A stretch of DNA of 64,000 bases, taken from positions 124,001 through 188,000 of the forward strand of contig JAGRPL010000001.1 of assembly GCA_019449595.1 (NCBI GenBank), given 5' to 3'. A program made the position numbers and the translations under genes. Below the pieces are notes generated by a model. It was given only the letters and a program-made list of their open reading frames with translations. It ran no database searches and was not told where the DNA came from. This DNA is from Rhodoferax sp. Its GTDB lineage: Bacteria > Pseudomonadota > Gammaproteobacteria > Burkholderiales > Burkholderiaceae_C. Shown piece by piece: positions 19,322 to 29,387 of this stretch. Positions within the stretch are counted from its first letter, which is position 1, and every line of letters starts with the position of its first letter.

Positions 19322-21931
19322 TTGATTGCTAAGTCACATCGTTGGCAAAAGACCGCTGTAGCGGCTGCAGCCGTAGCGCTACTCGGCCTGTCCGGAACCG
19401 GGGCTTTCGCGCTTTCGCTCGGCCGCATGACGGTCCAGTCAGCTTTGGGCGAACCCCTGCGCGCCGAAATCGACGTGCCGGAGATCAATGCCGAAGAAGC
19501 CGCCTCCCTGAAAACACGCGTTGCCGCCCCCGAGGCCTTCACGGCCGCCGGCCTGGACTACAACCCGGCCATGACCACGCTGCAGGCCACACTGCAACGC
19601 CGCCCTGACGGGCGCGCCTACATCCGCCTGAGCAGTGACCGCACCATCAACGACCCGTTTGTCGACGTGATCCTGGAGGCCACGTGGTCATCCGGACGCG
19701 TCACCCGCGACTACACCATGCTGTTTGATCCGCCGGTGCTGCGCAGCAAGACAGCCCCTGCGCCCACCCTGCCGCAAACCAGCGGGGTGCCCTCCGGCGC
19801 CGCGGTGTCGGCGCCGGTGCAGACACCCGCTGCGTCTGCAACGCCAGCGGCGGAACCGGCACCCGCCGCTCCAGCCCGCGCGGCGCGCACCGCTCCGGCC
19901 AAGGCTGCCAGCAAGGCATCCACCGAAGCCAAGGCCACGGCAACCGATGCCCAGCGCGTGGTGGTCAAGAGCGGCGAAACCGCCAGCAAGATTGCCGCCA
20001 ACCTCAAGCCTGCCGGCGTTTCGCTGGACCAGATGCTCGTCGCCCTGTTGCGCGCCAACCCCGACGCCTTCGTCAACGACAACATCAACCGCATCCGTGC
20101 GGGTGCGGTCATGGCCGTGCCGAGCGCAGAACAGGCGCAGGCCATCTCCGCAGCCGAAGCCACACAAACCGTGGTGGCGCAAAGCAAGGACTTCAACGAT
20201 TTCCGCCGCCATCTGGCATCCAGCGCCCCGGTAGCCGCTGTTGGTGCAGCCGACCGCAAGGCCAGTGGCACCGTGACGGCCCGGGTCGAAGACAAGAAAC
20301 CCGCCGCCGCGACGCCAGACAAGCTGACGCTGTCCAAGGGTGCCGTTCAGGCCAAGGCCGATGACGCCAAGATCGCCAAGGAGCGGGCCGACAAGGAAGC
20401 GGCTGCACGGGCCGCCGAAATTACCAAAAACATCACCGACCTGAAGAAGGTTGGTGCAGCCATTGCCCCGCCGGCCGCGGCGCCCGCTGCGGCGGCCTCG
20501 ACCGCCCAGCCCGCCGTGGTACCGGCAGTGGCGGCCCCGGCCGCAGCGGTCGCTTCTGCCCCTGCGCCCGTTGCATCAGCTCCGGCAGCAGTCGCTTCCG
20601 CCCCCGCTGCAGTGACATCCGCTGCAGCAGCGCCCGCATCGGCAGTGGCCAAGCCCAAGCCCAAGGTTGCGCCCGTGGTGGCCCCGGTGGAGCCGCCAAG
20701 CCTGATGGATGACCTGCTGGAAAACCCCCTGATCCCCGCTGGCGGCATCGGCCTGCTCGCGTTGTTGGGCGGCTTTGGCTTCTACCGGATGCGTCAGCGC
20801 AAGAAGAGCCCCTCCGACATGGACAGCTCCTTCCTGGAAAGCCGTCTGCAGCCCGATTCGTTCTTCGGTGCCAGCGGCGGCCAGCGCATCGACACCGCCA
20901 ACGAAGGGAATGCCACCGGCTCGTCCATGGTGTACTCGGCCAGCCAGCTGGACGCAGCGGACGATGTCGACCCCGTGGCCGAGGCCGATGTCTACCTGGC
21001 CTACGGACGTGACCTGCAAGCGGAAGAGATCCTCAAGGAAGCCGTGCGCACCAACCCCGGTCGCCTGGCCATTCACACCAAGCTGCTGGAAATCTTTGCC
21101 AAGCGGCGCGACGCCAAGAGCTTCGAAGCCACCGCGGCGCAGGCCTACAAGCTGACCAATGCCAACAGCCCCGAATGGACCCGCATTTGTGAAATGGGAT
21201 TGTCCTTCGATCCCGGCAATGCCATGTACCACCCCGGCGGCGTGCCCGACAACGGCGCCGCTGAGCCCGTGGCCGCGGCACCCGAAATGCCCGCGTTTGC
21301 CAGCAGCACCGTTCCCCAACCCACCCGCGCAGAGGTAGCCGCATCTGCACCCGTGCCCGGGATGGATCTGGACCTGGATCTGGACTTCTCGCTCGATGGC
21401 GAACCCGTCAGTGCCATCAGCGACATCACCGGTGGCAGCATCCCGCAAACCCAACCCGAGCCCACCGTCAAGATGGAAGCCATGGGCGCGGGCGCCCCAA
21501 CGGACATGTCCATGGACTTCGACCTGTCCGACGACGCGCCAACCGCCCCGCCCGTCCAGGCTGCCCCAGCCCCGCTGCCCGAGATTTCCCTCTCCTTGGG
21601 TGCGGACGCGGGCCCCGCGCTCCATTTCGATGCCACCGCCCCCATGGCCGTGCAGCAGGAAACACCCCTGCCGGCCGCCGGGAACGACTCTGGCATGCTG
21701 GAATTCGACCTGGGTTCCCTGTCACTGGACCTCGACACCCCCAGCGAGGTGCCAACCCAGTCGCCCCTGGACACCCAGGAAGACCCGCTGGAAACCAAGC
21801 TGGCACTGGCCGAGGAGTTCATCTCCATCGGCGACGAAGATGGCGCCCGTTCGCTGATTGAAGAGGTGATCTCGGAATCCAGCGGTGACATGCGCGCCAA
21901 GGCCCAACGCACGCTGGCGAAGTTGAGCTGA
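19322..21931 (+). CDS. fimV: FimV-like pilus/polar-hub protein with LysM domain
   Basis: I chose a TTG start at 19322: a perfect GGAGG lies 8 bases upstream and the product opens with a signal peptide (MIAKSHRWQKTAVAAAAVAL...AFA). The frame is open 11 codons further but has no support. Of 869 residues, the N-terminal FimV domain is LSLGRMTVQSALGEPLRAEI, a LysM peptidoglycan-binding domain lies at about 215-270 (VVKSGETASKIAANL), a long Ala/Pro-rich linker follows, then one transmembrane helix (about 470-490) and the conserved C-terminal FimV helix domain (EDPLETKLALAEEFISIGD). FimV organises type IV pilus and polarity proteins. No pilus genes are near. Confidence 0.9.
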   Translation: MIAKSHRWQKTAVAAAAVALLGLSGTGAFALSLGRMTVQSALGEPLRAEIDVPEINAEEAASLKTRVAAPEAFTAAGLDYNPAMTTLQATLQRRPDGRAYIRLSSDRTINDPFVDVILEATWSSGRVTRDYTMLFDPPVLRSKTAPAPTLPQTSGVPSGAAVSAPVQTPAASATPAAEPAPAAPARAARTAPAKAASKASTEAKATATDAQRVVVKSGETASKIAANLKPAGVSLDQMLVALLRANPDAFVNDNINRIRAGAVMAVPSAEQAQAISAAEATQTVVAQSKDFNDFRRHLASSAPVAAVGAADRKASGTVTARVEDKKPAAATPDKLTLSKGAVQAKADDAKIAKERADKEAAARAAEITKNITDLKKVGAAIAPPAAAPAAAASTAQPAVVPAVAAPAAAVASAPAPVASAPAAVASAPAAVTSAAAAPASAVAKPKPKVAPVVAPVEPPSLMDDLLENPLIPAGGIGLLALLGGFGFYRMRQRKKSPSDMDSSFLESRLQPDSFFGASGGQRIDTANEGNATGSSMVYSASQLDAADDVDPVAEADVYLAYGRDLQAEEILKEAVRTNPGRLAIHTKLLEIFAKRRDAKSFEATAAQAYKLTNANSPEWTRICEMGLSFDPGNAMYHPGGVPDNGAAEPVAAAPEMPAFASSTVPQPTRAEVAASAPVPGMDLDLDLDFSLDGEPVSAISDITGGSIPQTQPEPTVKMEAMGAGAPTDMSMDFDLSDDAPTAPPVQAAPAPLPEISLSLGADAGPALHFDATAPMAVQQETPLPAAGNDSGMLEFDLGSLSLDLDTPSEVPTQSPLDTQEDPLETKLALAEEFISIGDEDGARSLIEEVISESSGDMRAKAQRTLAKLS

Positions 21932-21977
21932 TCCCTTGCGGGTGCCTTCGGCGCTTTGACACAGGTTTGATATCGTC

Positions 21978-22760
21978 GTGAGGGTTGCGTTAGGCGTCAG
22001 CTACAACGGGCAGGCTTACCAGGGCTGGCAAAGCCAGCCTTCGGGCCAGACCGTGCAGGACAAGCTGGAGGCCGCGTTGGGCAAATTCACCGCCCAGCGC
22101 ATTTCCACGCTGTGCGCGGGCCGCACCGACGCCGGCGTGCACGCACTGATGCAGGTGGTGCACTTTGACACCGACCGCCAGCGCGACGCCCACGCCTGGA
22201 CCCGGGGCACCAATGCCAACCTGCCGCGCGACATTGCCGTGCAATGGGCCGTGCTGACCACCGAGGCCTTCCACTGCCGGGCCTGTGCGACCTCGCGGCG
22301 CTATGCCTACGTCCTGCTGGCATCTCCCATCCGCCCCAGTGTGGAAGCCGGGCGTGTCGGCTGGTCTTTCCGGCCACTGGACGTGCAGGCCATGCGCCAG
22401 GCCGCCAGCTACCTGCTAGGCGAGCACGACTTCACGTCCTTTCGCGCATCGCAATGCCAGGCGCTGAGCCCGGTCAAGAACATGCTGGCCATCGACATCC
22501 ACCAGCGCGGCGCCTATTGGCGTATTGAATTCGAGGCCAATGCCTTTCTGCACCACATGATCCGCAACATCATGGGCTGCCTGGTTCAGATTGGCCAGGG
22601 TAAAAAGCCCCCGGAGTGGATACTGGAGGTCCTGGCGGCCCGCGACCGCCGGGCCGCCGCCCCCACCTTTTCGCCCGATGGCCTGTATTTCCTGGGCCCC
22701 CGCTACGACACCCACTGGGGCATGCCAGACCGCACGCCTGCGTATGATGGCCTCCCATGA
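21978..22760 (+). CDS. truA: tRNA pseudouridine(38-40) synthase
   Basis: A 260-residue enzyme that isomerises uridines 38-40 of the tRNA anticodon stem. The catalytic aspartate is in CAGRTDAGVHALMQVVHFD (about residues 47-65); RRYAYVLL (about 109) and FLHHMIRNIMG (about 190) are conserved core motifs. The best start is GTG at 21978, giving MRVALGVSYNGQAYQGW. The stop overlaps the trpF ATG by four bases. The fimV-truA-trpF order is common in betaproteobacteria. Confidence 0.94.
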   Translation: MRVALGVSYNGQAYQGWQSQPSGQTVQDKLEAALGKFTAQRISTLCAGRTDAGVHALMQVVHFDTDRQRDAHAWTRGTNANLPRDIAVQWAVLTTEAFHCRACATSRRYAYVLLASPIRPSVEAGRVGWSFRPLDVQAMRQAASYLLGEHDFTSFRASQCQALSPVKNMLAIDIHQRGAYWRIEFEANAFLHHMIRNIMGCLVQIGQGKKPPEWILEVLAARDRRAAAPTFSPDGLYFLGPRYDTHWGMPDRTPAYDGLP

Positions 22761-23455
22761 GAACCCGAATCAAGATCTGCGGCCTGACCCGCGAGCAGGA
22801 TGTGGACGCCGCCGTGGCGGCCGGCGCGGATGCCATCGGCTTCGTGCTGTACGCCAAGAGCCCGCGCGCCGTCACCGCGGCGCGTGCCGCTGAACTGGCC
22901 CGGCGTCTGCCCCCATTCATCACGCCGGTACTGCTGTTCGTCAACGCACCAGCTACAGAAATAATAGCAGCCTGCGCAATGATTGCGGGGGCTACCGTCC
23001 AATTTCATGGTGACGAAACACCGCAGGATTGCGCAGCAGCCACCCTGGACAACCACCGTCCCTGGTTGCGCGCGGCCCGCATTCCGCTGGGCGACGGCGC
23101 ACCAGCCTTCGACCTCGTAAAATACGCCCAGGATTACTCACACGCCCAGGCCATCCTGCTCGACGCCCACGTCGACGGTTTTGGCGGCGGCGGCAAGGCA
23201 TTCAATTGGTCACTTCTTCCTCCAAACGTCAACGCTCACCTCGTCTTGAGTGGTGGACTCACACCTGCAAATGTGGGCGACGGAATCGCCCAGGTACGGC
23301 CACGCGGTAAGACGCTGGCCGTCGACGTCAGTTCCGGGGTCGAGGCCTGCGACGCCACCGGTGCCCCGCTCAAGGGCATCAAAGACCCCGAGAAGATCAA
23401 CCAGTTTGTCTCCGCCGTGCGCGCGGCAGACCGACACCTTGCAGAAATTGACTGA
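22757..23455 (+). CDS. trpF: phosphoribosylanthranilate isomerase
   Basis: A 232-residue TIM-barrel enzyme of tryptophan synthesis. Catalytic Cys8 is in IKICGLTREQDV and the general acid aspartate lies in LDAHVDGFGGGGKAF (about 135-149). The phosphate site is VLSGGLTPANV. A dispersed-repeat copy encodes residues 65-80 (PATEIIAACAMIAGAT), just before the conserved QFHGDE strand. The overall length stays normal, so the segment appears to be accommodated in a helix. Confidence 0.95.
   Translation: MRTRIKICGLTREQDVDAAVAAGADAIGFVLYAKSPRAVTAARAAELARRLPPFITPVLLFVNAPATEIIAACAMIAGATVQFHGDETPQDCAAATLDNHRPWLRAARIPLGDGAPAFDLVKYAQDYSHAQAILLDAHVDGFGGGGKAFNWSLLPPNVNAHLVLSGGLTPANVGDGIAQVRPRGKTLAVDVSSGVEACDATGAPLKGIKDPEKINQFVSAVRAADRHLAEID
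22951..22996 (+). repeat. dispersed 28-bp-core repeat, copy 3 (inside trpF)
   Basis: AGCTACAGAAATAA, then TAGCAGCCTGCGCA, then a tail ATGATTGCGGGGGCT. It is in the sense orientation relative to trpF and fully translated (residues 65-80). Confidence 0.8.
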
Positions 23456-23458
23456 ACC

Positions 23459-24718
<1,260 letters not shown>

Positions 24719-24720
24719 GC

Positions 24721-25545
24721 ATGAGCCGAATTGATGCCACCTTCTCCGCGCTGAAAGCCCAGGGCCGCAAGGCGCTGATTCCCTTTGTCACCGCCGGCTA
24801 CCCCTATGCCGACGTGACGCCCGAGCTGATGCACGCCATGGTCGCCGGTGGTGCCGACGTGATTGAACTGGGCGTCCCCTTCTCCGACCCCAGCGCGGAC
24901 GGCCCCGTCATCCAGAAGGCGGGCGACAAGGCCCTGGCCTTCGGCATAGGCCTGGTGCAGATACTGGAGATGGTGCGCACCTTCCGCACGACCGACCAGA
25001 CCACCCCCATCGTGCTCATGGGGTACGCCAATCCGGTGGAGCGCTACGACCAGAAGCGCGGCAACCCGGCCAACCCCGGCAGCGCCTTCGTGCGCGACGC
25101 CGCCGCCGCCGGCGTGGATGGGGTGCTCCTCGTGGACTACCCCCCCGAGGAGTGCGAAACCTTTGCCGCCGACCTGCGCGCCCACGGCATGGACCTGATC
25201 TTCCTGCTGGCTCCCACCAGCACCGAACAGCGCATGCAGCAGGTGGCCCGCGTGGCCAGCGGCTATGTGTACTATGTGTCTCTCAAAGGCGTGACCGGTT
25301 CCGGCGCCCTGGACACCGGTGCGGTGGAGGCCATGCTGCCCCGCATCCGCCAGCACATCCGCACGCCCGTGGGCGTGGGATTCGGCATCCGCGACGCGAC
25401 CACGGCCAAAACCATTTCCCGGGTGGCCGACGCCGTGGTCATCGGCAGCAAGATCATCCAGTTGCTGGAAGACCAGCCGCGCGCCCAGGTGGCCGCCACC
25501 GCCCAGAATTTCCTGCGGGAGATTCGTACCGCTTTGGATTCATAA
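24721..25545 (+). CDS. trpA: tryptophan synthase alpha subunit
   Basis: A 274-residue TIM-barrel subunit that cleaves indole-3-glycerol phosphate and channels indole to TrpB. Catalytic Glu and Asp are in [18 protein letters not shown] (about residues 49-66); the phosphate loops are [11 protein letters not shown] and GVGFGIRD. I chose the ATG 2 bases after trpB; the much longer open frame upstream is a shadow of trpB. It is followed by accD, the usual betaproteobacterial order. Confidence 0.96.
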   Translation: MSRIDATFSALKAQGRKALIPFVTAGYPYADVTPELMHAMVAGGADVIELGVPFSDPSADGPVIQKAGDKALAFGIGLVQILEMVRTFRTTDQTTPIVLMGYANPVERYDQKRGNPANPGSAFVRDAAAAGVDGVLLVDYPPEECETFAADLRAHGMDLIFLLAPTSTEQRMQQVARVASGYVYYVSLKGVTGSGALDTGAVEAMLPRIRQHIRTPVGVGFGIRDATTAKTISRVADAVVIGSKIIQLLEDQPRAQVAATAQNFLREIRTALDS

Positions 25546-25572
25546 TCCCGTCCTGACCGTTGGAGACCCTCT

Positions 25573-26445
25573 ATGAGCTGGCTTGAAAAACTGCTACCCC
25601 CGAAAATTCAACAAAGCGACCGCGCTGACCGGCGCAGCATGCCCGAGGGCCTGTGGATCAAGTGCCCCAGCTGCGAGACCGTGCTCTACAAGACCGATCT
25701 GGAGCAGAACCAGAACGTCTGCCCCACCTGCAGCCACCACCACCGCATTGGCGCGCGTGTGCGCCTGAACGCTTTTCTGGACAACGAGGGACGTTTCGAA
25801 ATCGGCCAGGAAGTGCTGCCGGTCGACCCCCTCAAGTTCAAGGACAGTCGCAAGTACCCCGAACGCCTGAAGGAAGCCCTGGAAAACACGGGCGAGACCG
25901 ATGCACTGGTGGTCATGGGCGGCGCCGTGCACGGCATCAGCCTGGTGGCGGCCTGCTTCGAGTTTGACTTCATGGGCGGCTCCATGGGTTCGGTGGTGGG
26001 CGAGCGCTTTGTGCGCGGCGTGGAAACCGCCATCGAGCAGAAGGTGCCCTTCCTGTGCTTTACGGCCACCGGCGGCGCCCGCATGCAGGAGGGCCTGCTC
26101 TCCCTCATGCAAATGGCCAAGACCAATGCCGCATTGACCCGTCTGGCGAAAAAAGGGCTGCCCTACATCAGCGTGCTGACCGACCCGACCATGGGTGGCG
26201 TCAGCGCCGGTTTCGCGTTCCTGGGAGACGTGGTGATTGCCGAGCCCAAGGCCCTAATCGGCTTTGCCGGCCCCCGCGTGATCGAATCCACCGTGCGGGT
26301 CACCCTGCCCGAGGGGTTCCAGCGCGCCGAGTTCCTGCAGGCCAAGGGCGCTGTGGACCTGATCTGCGACCGGCGCGAACTGCGCAAGACCGTGGCCGAC
26401 ACGCTGGCCATGCTGCAACGGCAGCCGGCCGACGCGGTCATTTAA
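25573..26445 (+). CDS. accD: acetyl-CoA carboxylase carboxyltransferase beta subunit
   Basis: A 290-residue subunit of the carboxyltransferase that makes malonyl-CoA. A four-cysteine zinc ribbon lies at about residues 27-50 (CPSCETVLY and CPTCSHHHR). The crotonase-type core has [19 protein letters not shown] and the oxyanion loops [13 protein letters not shown] and GFAGPRVIE. It lies 27 bases after trpA. The usual downstream folC is absent; a convergent yggT gene follows. Confidence 0.96.
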   Translation: MSWLEKLLPPKIQQSDRADRRSMPEGLWIKCPSCETVLYKTDLEQNQNVCPTCSHHHRIGARVRLNAFLDNEGRFEIGQEVLPVDPLKFKDSRKYPERLKEALENTGETDALVVMGGAVHGISLVAACFEFDFMGGSMGSVVGERFVRGVETAIEQKVPFLCFTATGGARMQEGLLSLMQMAKTNAALTRLAKKGLPYISVLTDPTMGGVSAGFAFLGDVVIAEPKALIGFAGPRVIESTVRVTLPEGFQRAEFLQAKGAVDLICDRRELRKTVADTLAMLQRQPADAVI

Positions 26446-26469
26446 CCCCCGCGGGCAACCCGCCCGCAA

Positions 26470-26488
26470 GGGCGCCTACAAGGCGCCC
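26470..26488. other. perfect inverted repeat between accD and yggT
   Basis: GGGCGCC and GGCGCCC flank a five-base loop and span the yggT stop codon. Just upstream is a smaller GCGGG/CCCGC hairpin. They lie where two genes converge, so a bidirectional termination role is possible, but no T-run is present on either strand. Confidence 0.4.
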
Positions 26489-27042
26489 AGCACCCCGGCC
26501 TGCAGGTGCCCGAGCACGATCACGGCCACCTGCAGCAACAGCAGCAAGGCCAGGGGTGACAGATCCACCCCACCAAGCAGGGGCAGCACGCGCCGTATGG
26601 GTGCCAGCACCGGCATGACCAGGCGCTCCAGCAAGTCCGCAGCCACTGAGCGGGCTTGCACCCACGACAGCACGGCATACACGATCACCAGCCCGGTCAA
26701 GCCGGAAATAGCCATGCGCACCACGCCGAAAACCGCCAGCACCACGACCGACGCCAGACTGGCGGCCATGCCGGTCAGCACCCAGAGCACGCCAAACTCG
26801 GCCAGCTGAATCACCAACGCCCCCACCAGGCTGGCCAGGTCCCAACGCCCGGCGGCCGGCACCACGCGGCGCAAGGGCAGCACCAGCCAGTCCGTCAGGG
26901 CAAAGATGAAGCCGCCCAGCGGATTGCCGGAACGGGTGGACAGGGGGATGCGCTGGTACTGCATGTACAGGCGCAGCAGGCAGGTGCCGCTGACCAGGCC
27001 AGCGACCACTTCCAGCAGCAGGGAGACAATTTGGTAAAGCAT
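26476..27042 (-). CDS. YggT family membrane protein
   Basis: A 188-residue protein with two copies of the YggT repeat. Each has a helix pair joined by a conserved motif: the first near residues 30-65 (RIPLSTRSGNPLGGFIFALTDWLVLPLRRVVP read across two motifs), the second near 125-160 (ERLVMPVLAPIRRVLP). YggT proteins are linked to osmotic shock survival and membrane function without a known reaction. Convergent with accD. Confidence 0.88.
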   Translation of the reverse strand: MLYQIVSLLLEVVAGLVSGTCLLRLYMQYQRIPLSTRSGNPLGGFIFALTDWLVLPLRRVVPAAGRWDLASLVGALVIQLAEFGVLWVLTGMAASLASVVVLAVFGVVRMAISGLTGLVIVYAVLSWVQARSVAADLLERLVMPVLAPIRRVLPLLGGVDLSPLALLLLLQVAVIVLGHLQAGVLGAL

Positions 27043-27194
27043 GGTGGGCAGGAAATAAGCGATGCATCATAGCCGCAGCGGCGCCGGATGCGAAACAATC
27101 GCCCGTGGCTTGCACCAGTGCGCCCGCAAAAACTTAGAATGGAGGGTTATGGCCTATTGCAATGGCCGCCAACCGATTCCAATCTGCGACCCCC

Positions 27195-28742
27195 ATGTCT
27201 GACCAACACACCCCCGCTCACGCTCTCCAGGACGAAGGCCAACTCATTCTTGAACGCCGGGAAAAACTCAAAGCCATCCGCCAGCGTCAGCTGGACGGGC
27301 ACGGCGTCGCGTTCCCCAACGACTTCAAGCCCACCCACCAGGCGGCCGAGCTGTTCGCGGCGTACGAGGGCATGAGCACCGAGGAGCTGGCGGCCCTGGG
27401 TGCTACCGCCAAGGTGGCGGGCCGCATGATGCTCAAGCGCGTCATGGGCAAAGCCAGCTTCTGCACCCTGCAGGATGCCTCTTTCGGCAGCACCGGCGGG
27501 CGCATCCAGATCTATGTCAAGGGCGAGGACGTGGGCGACGAGCTGTACGCCTCCTTCAAGCACTGGGACCTGGGCGACATCGTGGCCGCCGAGGGCACGG
27601 TGTTCAAGACCAAGACCGGCGAGCTCTCCATCCACGCCACCCGCGTGCGCCTGCTCACCAAGAGCCTGCGCCCCATGCCGGACAAGTTCCACGGCATTGC
27701 CGACCAAGAGGTGAAATACCGCCAGCGCTACGTCGACCTGATGACCGACGAGGCTGCCCGCAAGCGTTTTGTGGCCCGCAGCAAGGCGGTGAGCGGCATG
27801 CGCGAATTCATGGTGCAGCACGGCTTTCTGGAAGTGGAAACGCCCATGCTGCACCCCATTCCCGGTGGCGCCAACGCCAAGCCCTTCACCACGCACCACA
27901 ACGCGCTGGACCAGCAGATGTTCCTGCGCATTGCGCCCGAGCTGTACCTCAAGCGCCTGATCGTGGGCGGCTTCGAGCGCGTGTTCGAGATCAACCGCAA
28001 CTTCCGCAACGAAGGCATCTCGGTGCGCCACAACCCCGAGTTCACCATGATGGAGTTCTACGCGGCCTACTGGAACTACCAGGACCTGATGACCTTCACC
28101 GAGCAACTGGTGCGCGATGCCGCCATCAAGGCCGGCGACAGCCTGCAGCTGACCTACGGCGGCAAGCCGGTGGACCTGTCGCAGCCGTTCGAGCGCCTGA
28201 CCATCGTGCAGGCCATTGCCAAGTACACCGGTGCCGGCCCCCATGTGAACGATGCCGAGTGGCTCAAGCAGGCCCTGCTCAAGCTCGGCCTGACCGAGGC
28301 CAAGAACCAGCTCTCCACCCGCAGCCTGGCCAGTCTGCAGGTGATGTACTTCGAGGAAACGGTGGAGGAGCAGCTGTGGCAACCCACTTTCATCTGCGAG
28401 CATCCGGTGGAGATCTCTCCCCTTGCCCGCGCCAGCGACACCAATCCCGGCGTCACCGAGCGCTTTGAGCTTTACATCACCGGACGCGAGTTCGGCAACG
28501 GCTTCTCGGAGCTCAACGACGCCGAGGACCAGGCCGCGCGCTTCCACGGCCAGGTGGCCGCCAAGGACAACGGCGACGACGAGGCCATGTACTTCGACCA
28601 CGACTTTGTGCGCGCGCTGGAGTACGGCATGCCCCCCACCGGCGGCTGCGGCATCGGCATCGACCGCCTGATGATGTTGCTGACCGACAGCCCCAGCATC
28701 CGCGACGTCATCCTGTTCCCGGCCCTGCGTCGGGAAATGTAA
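27195..28742 (+). CDS. lysS: lysyl-tRNA synthetase (class II)
   Basis: A 515-residue enzyme with an N-terminal OB anticodon-binding domain (about 60-170) and a class II catalytic core. Motif 2 is [21 protein letters not shown], motif 3 is [17 protein letters not shown] near the C-terminus. I chose the ATG at 27195 ([15 protein letters not shown]) because it matches the usual N-terminus. An in-frame ATG 11 codons upstream is possible, and neither has a well-placed ribosome site. A GGAGGG at about 27140 is too far away. Confidence 0.95.
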   Translation: MSDQHTPAHALQDEGQLILERREKLKAIRQRQLDGHGVAFPNDFKPTHQAAELFAAYEGMSTEELAALGATAKVAGRMMLKRVMGKASFCTLQDASFGSTGGRIQIYVKGEDVGDELYASFKHWDLGDIVAAEGTVFKTKTGELSIHATRVRLLTKSLRPMPDKFHGIADQEVKYRQRYVDLMTDEAARKRFVARSKAVSGMREFMVQHGFLEVETPMLHPIPGGANAKPFTTHHNALDQQMFLRIAPELYLKRLIVGGFERVFEINRNFRNEGISVRHNPEFTMMEFYAAYWNYQDLMTFTEQLVRDAAIKAGDSLQLTYGGKPVDLSQPFERLTIVQAIAKYTGAGPHVNDAEWLKQALLKLGLTEAKNQLSTRSLASLQVMYFEETVEEQLWQPTFICEHPVEISPLARASDTNPGVTERFELYITGREFGNGFSELNDAEDQAARFHGQVAAKDNGDDEAMYFDHDFVRALEYGMPPTGGCGIGIDRLMMLLTDSPSIRDVILFPALRREM

Positions 28743-28755
28743 GCGAAACAAGCCT

Positions 28756-28801
28756 CCAGCCCTTGCAGAATCTGCGCAGACAGCTATGAAATCAGGAGCA
28801 C
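28756..28801 (-). repeat. dispersed 28-bp-core repeat, copy 4 (start of ygjP-like gene)
   Basis: Reading on minus from 28801: TGCTCCTGATTTCA, then TAGCTGTCTGCGCA, then GATTCTGCAAGGGCT. On plus it supplies the ATG and first five codons (MKSGA) of the next gene. Confidence 0.85.
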
Positions 28802-29325
28802 GCGCGCAGCTGAAATTCCTGCAAGGCTATCCGGATGACACGCTGGCGCAGGTGCAGGAGATGCAGGATGGCCAGCGCATAGGCGCCTGGCTGGCGCGCA
28901 AGTACCCCGAGGCCCACGGGTTGCGCACCGACCGCGTCCTGTACGACTACGTGCAAGCCCTCAGGCAGGACTACCTGCGCGGCGCTGAACCGCTGGCCAA
29001 GGTGGCCTACGACAGCAAGCTGCAGGTGGTGCAGCACGCGCTGGGCACCCACACCACGGTGTCGCGCGTGCAGGGCGCCAAGCTCAAGTCCAAGCGCGAG
29101 ATCCGCATCGCGGCACTGTTCAGGGACGCCCCGCCCGAATTCCTGAAGATGATTGCGGTTCACGAACTGGCCCACCTGCGCGAACGCGCCCATGACAAGG
29201 CCTTCTACCAACTGTGCACCTACATGGAGCCGGCCTACCACCAGCTCGAGTTTGAAGTGCGCATGTACCTGACCCACCTGGACGGTGGCGGCACGCGCCT
29301 GTGGGGGCCGGTGGCGCCAAACTGA
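28786..29325 (+). CDS. YgjP-like zinc metallopeptidase domain protein (DUF45)
   Basis: A 179-residue protein with the gluzincin-type motif HELAHLRERAHDKAFY (about residues 126-141): HExxH plus a downstream His/Glu, as in the YgjP/WLM-like family. The N-terminal half is helical and charged. The substrate is unknown. The start ATG lies inside a dispersed-repeat copy and no Shine-Dalgarno sequence precedes it. The next in-frame ATG (28861) would remove 25 residues, so the true start is uncertain. Confidence 0.8.
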   Translation: MKSGARAQLKFLQGYPDDTLAQVQEMQDGQRIGAWLARKYPEAHGLRTDRVLYDYVQALRQDYLRGAEPLAKVAYDSKLQVVQHALGTHTTVSRVQGAKLKSKREIRIAALFRDAPPEFLKMIAVHELAHLRERAHDKAFYQLCTYMEPAYHQLEFEVRMYLTHLDGGGTRLWGPVAPN

Positions 29326-29387
29326 ATAAGCCGCTACGATGGCAGCACCACCACCGTGCATGCCGCAAAAAACCAGGGAATTCGTCC

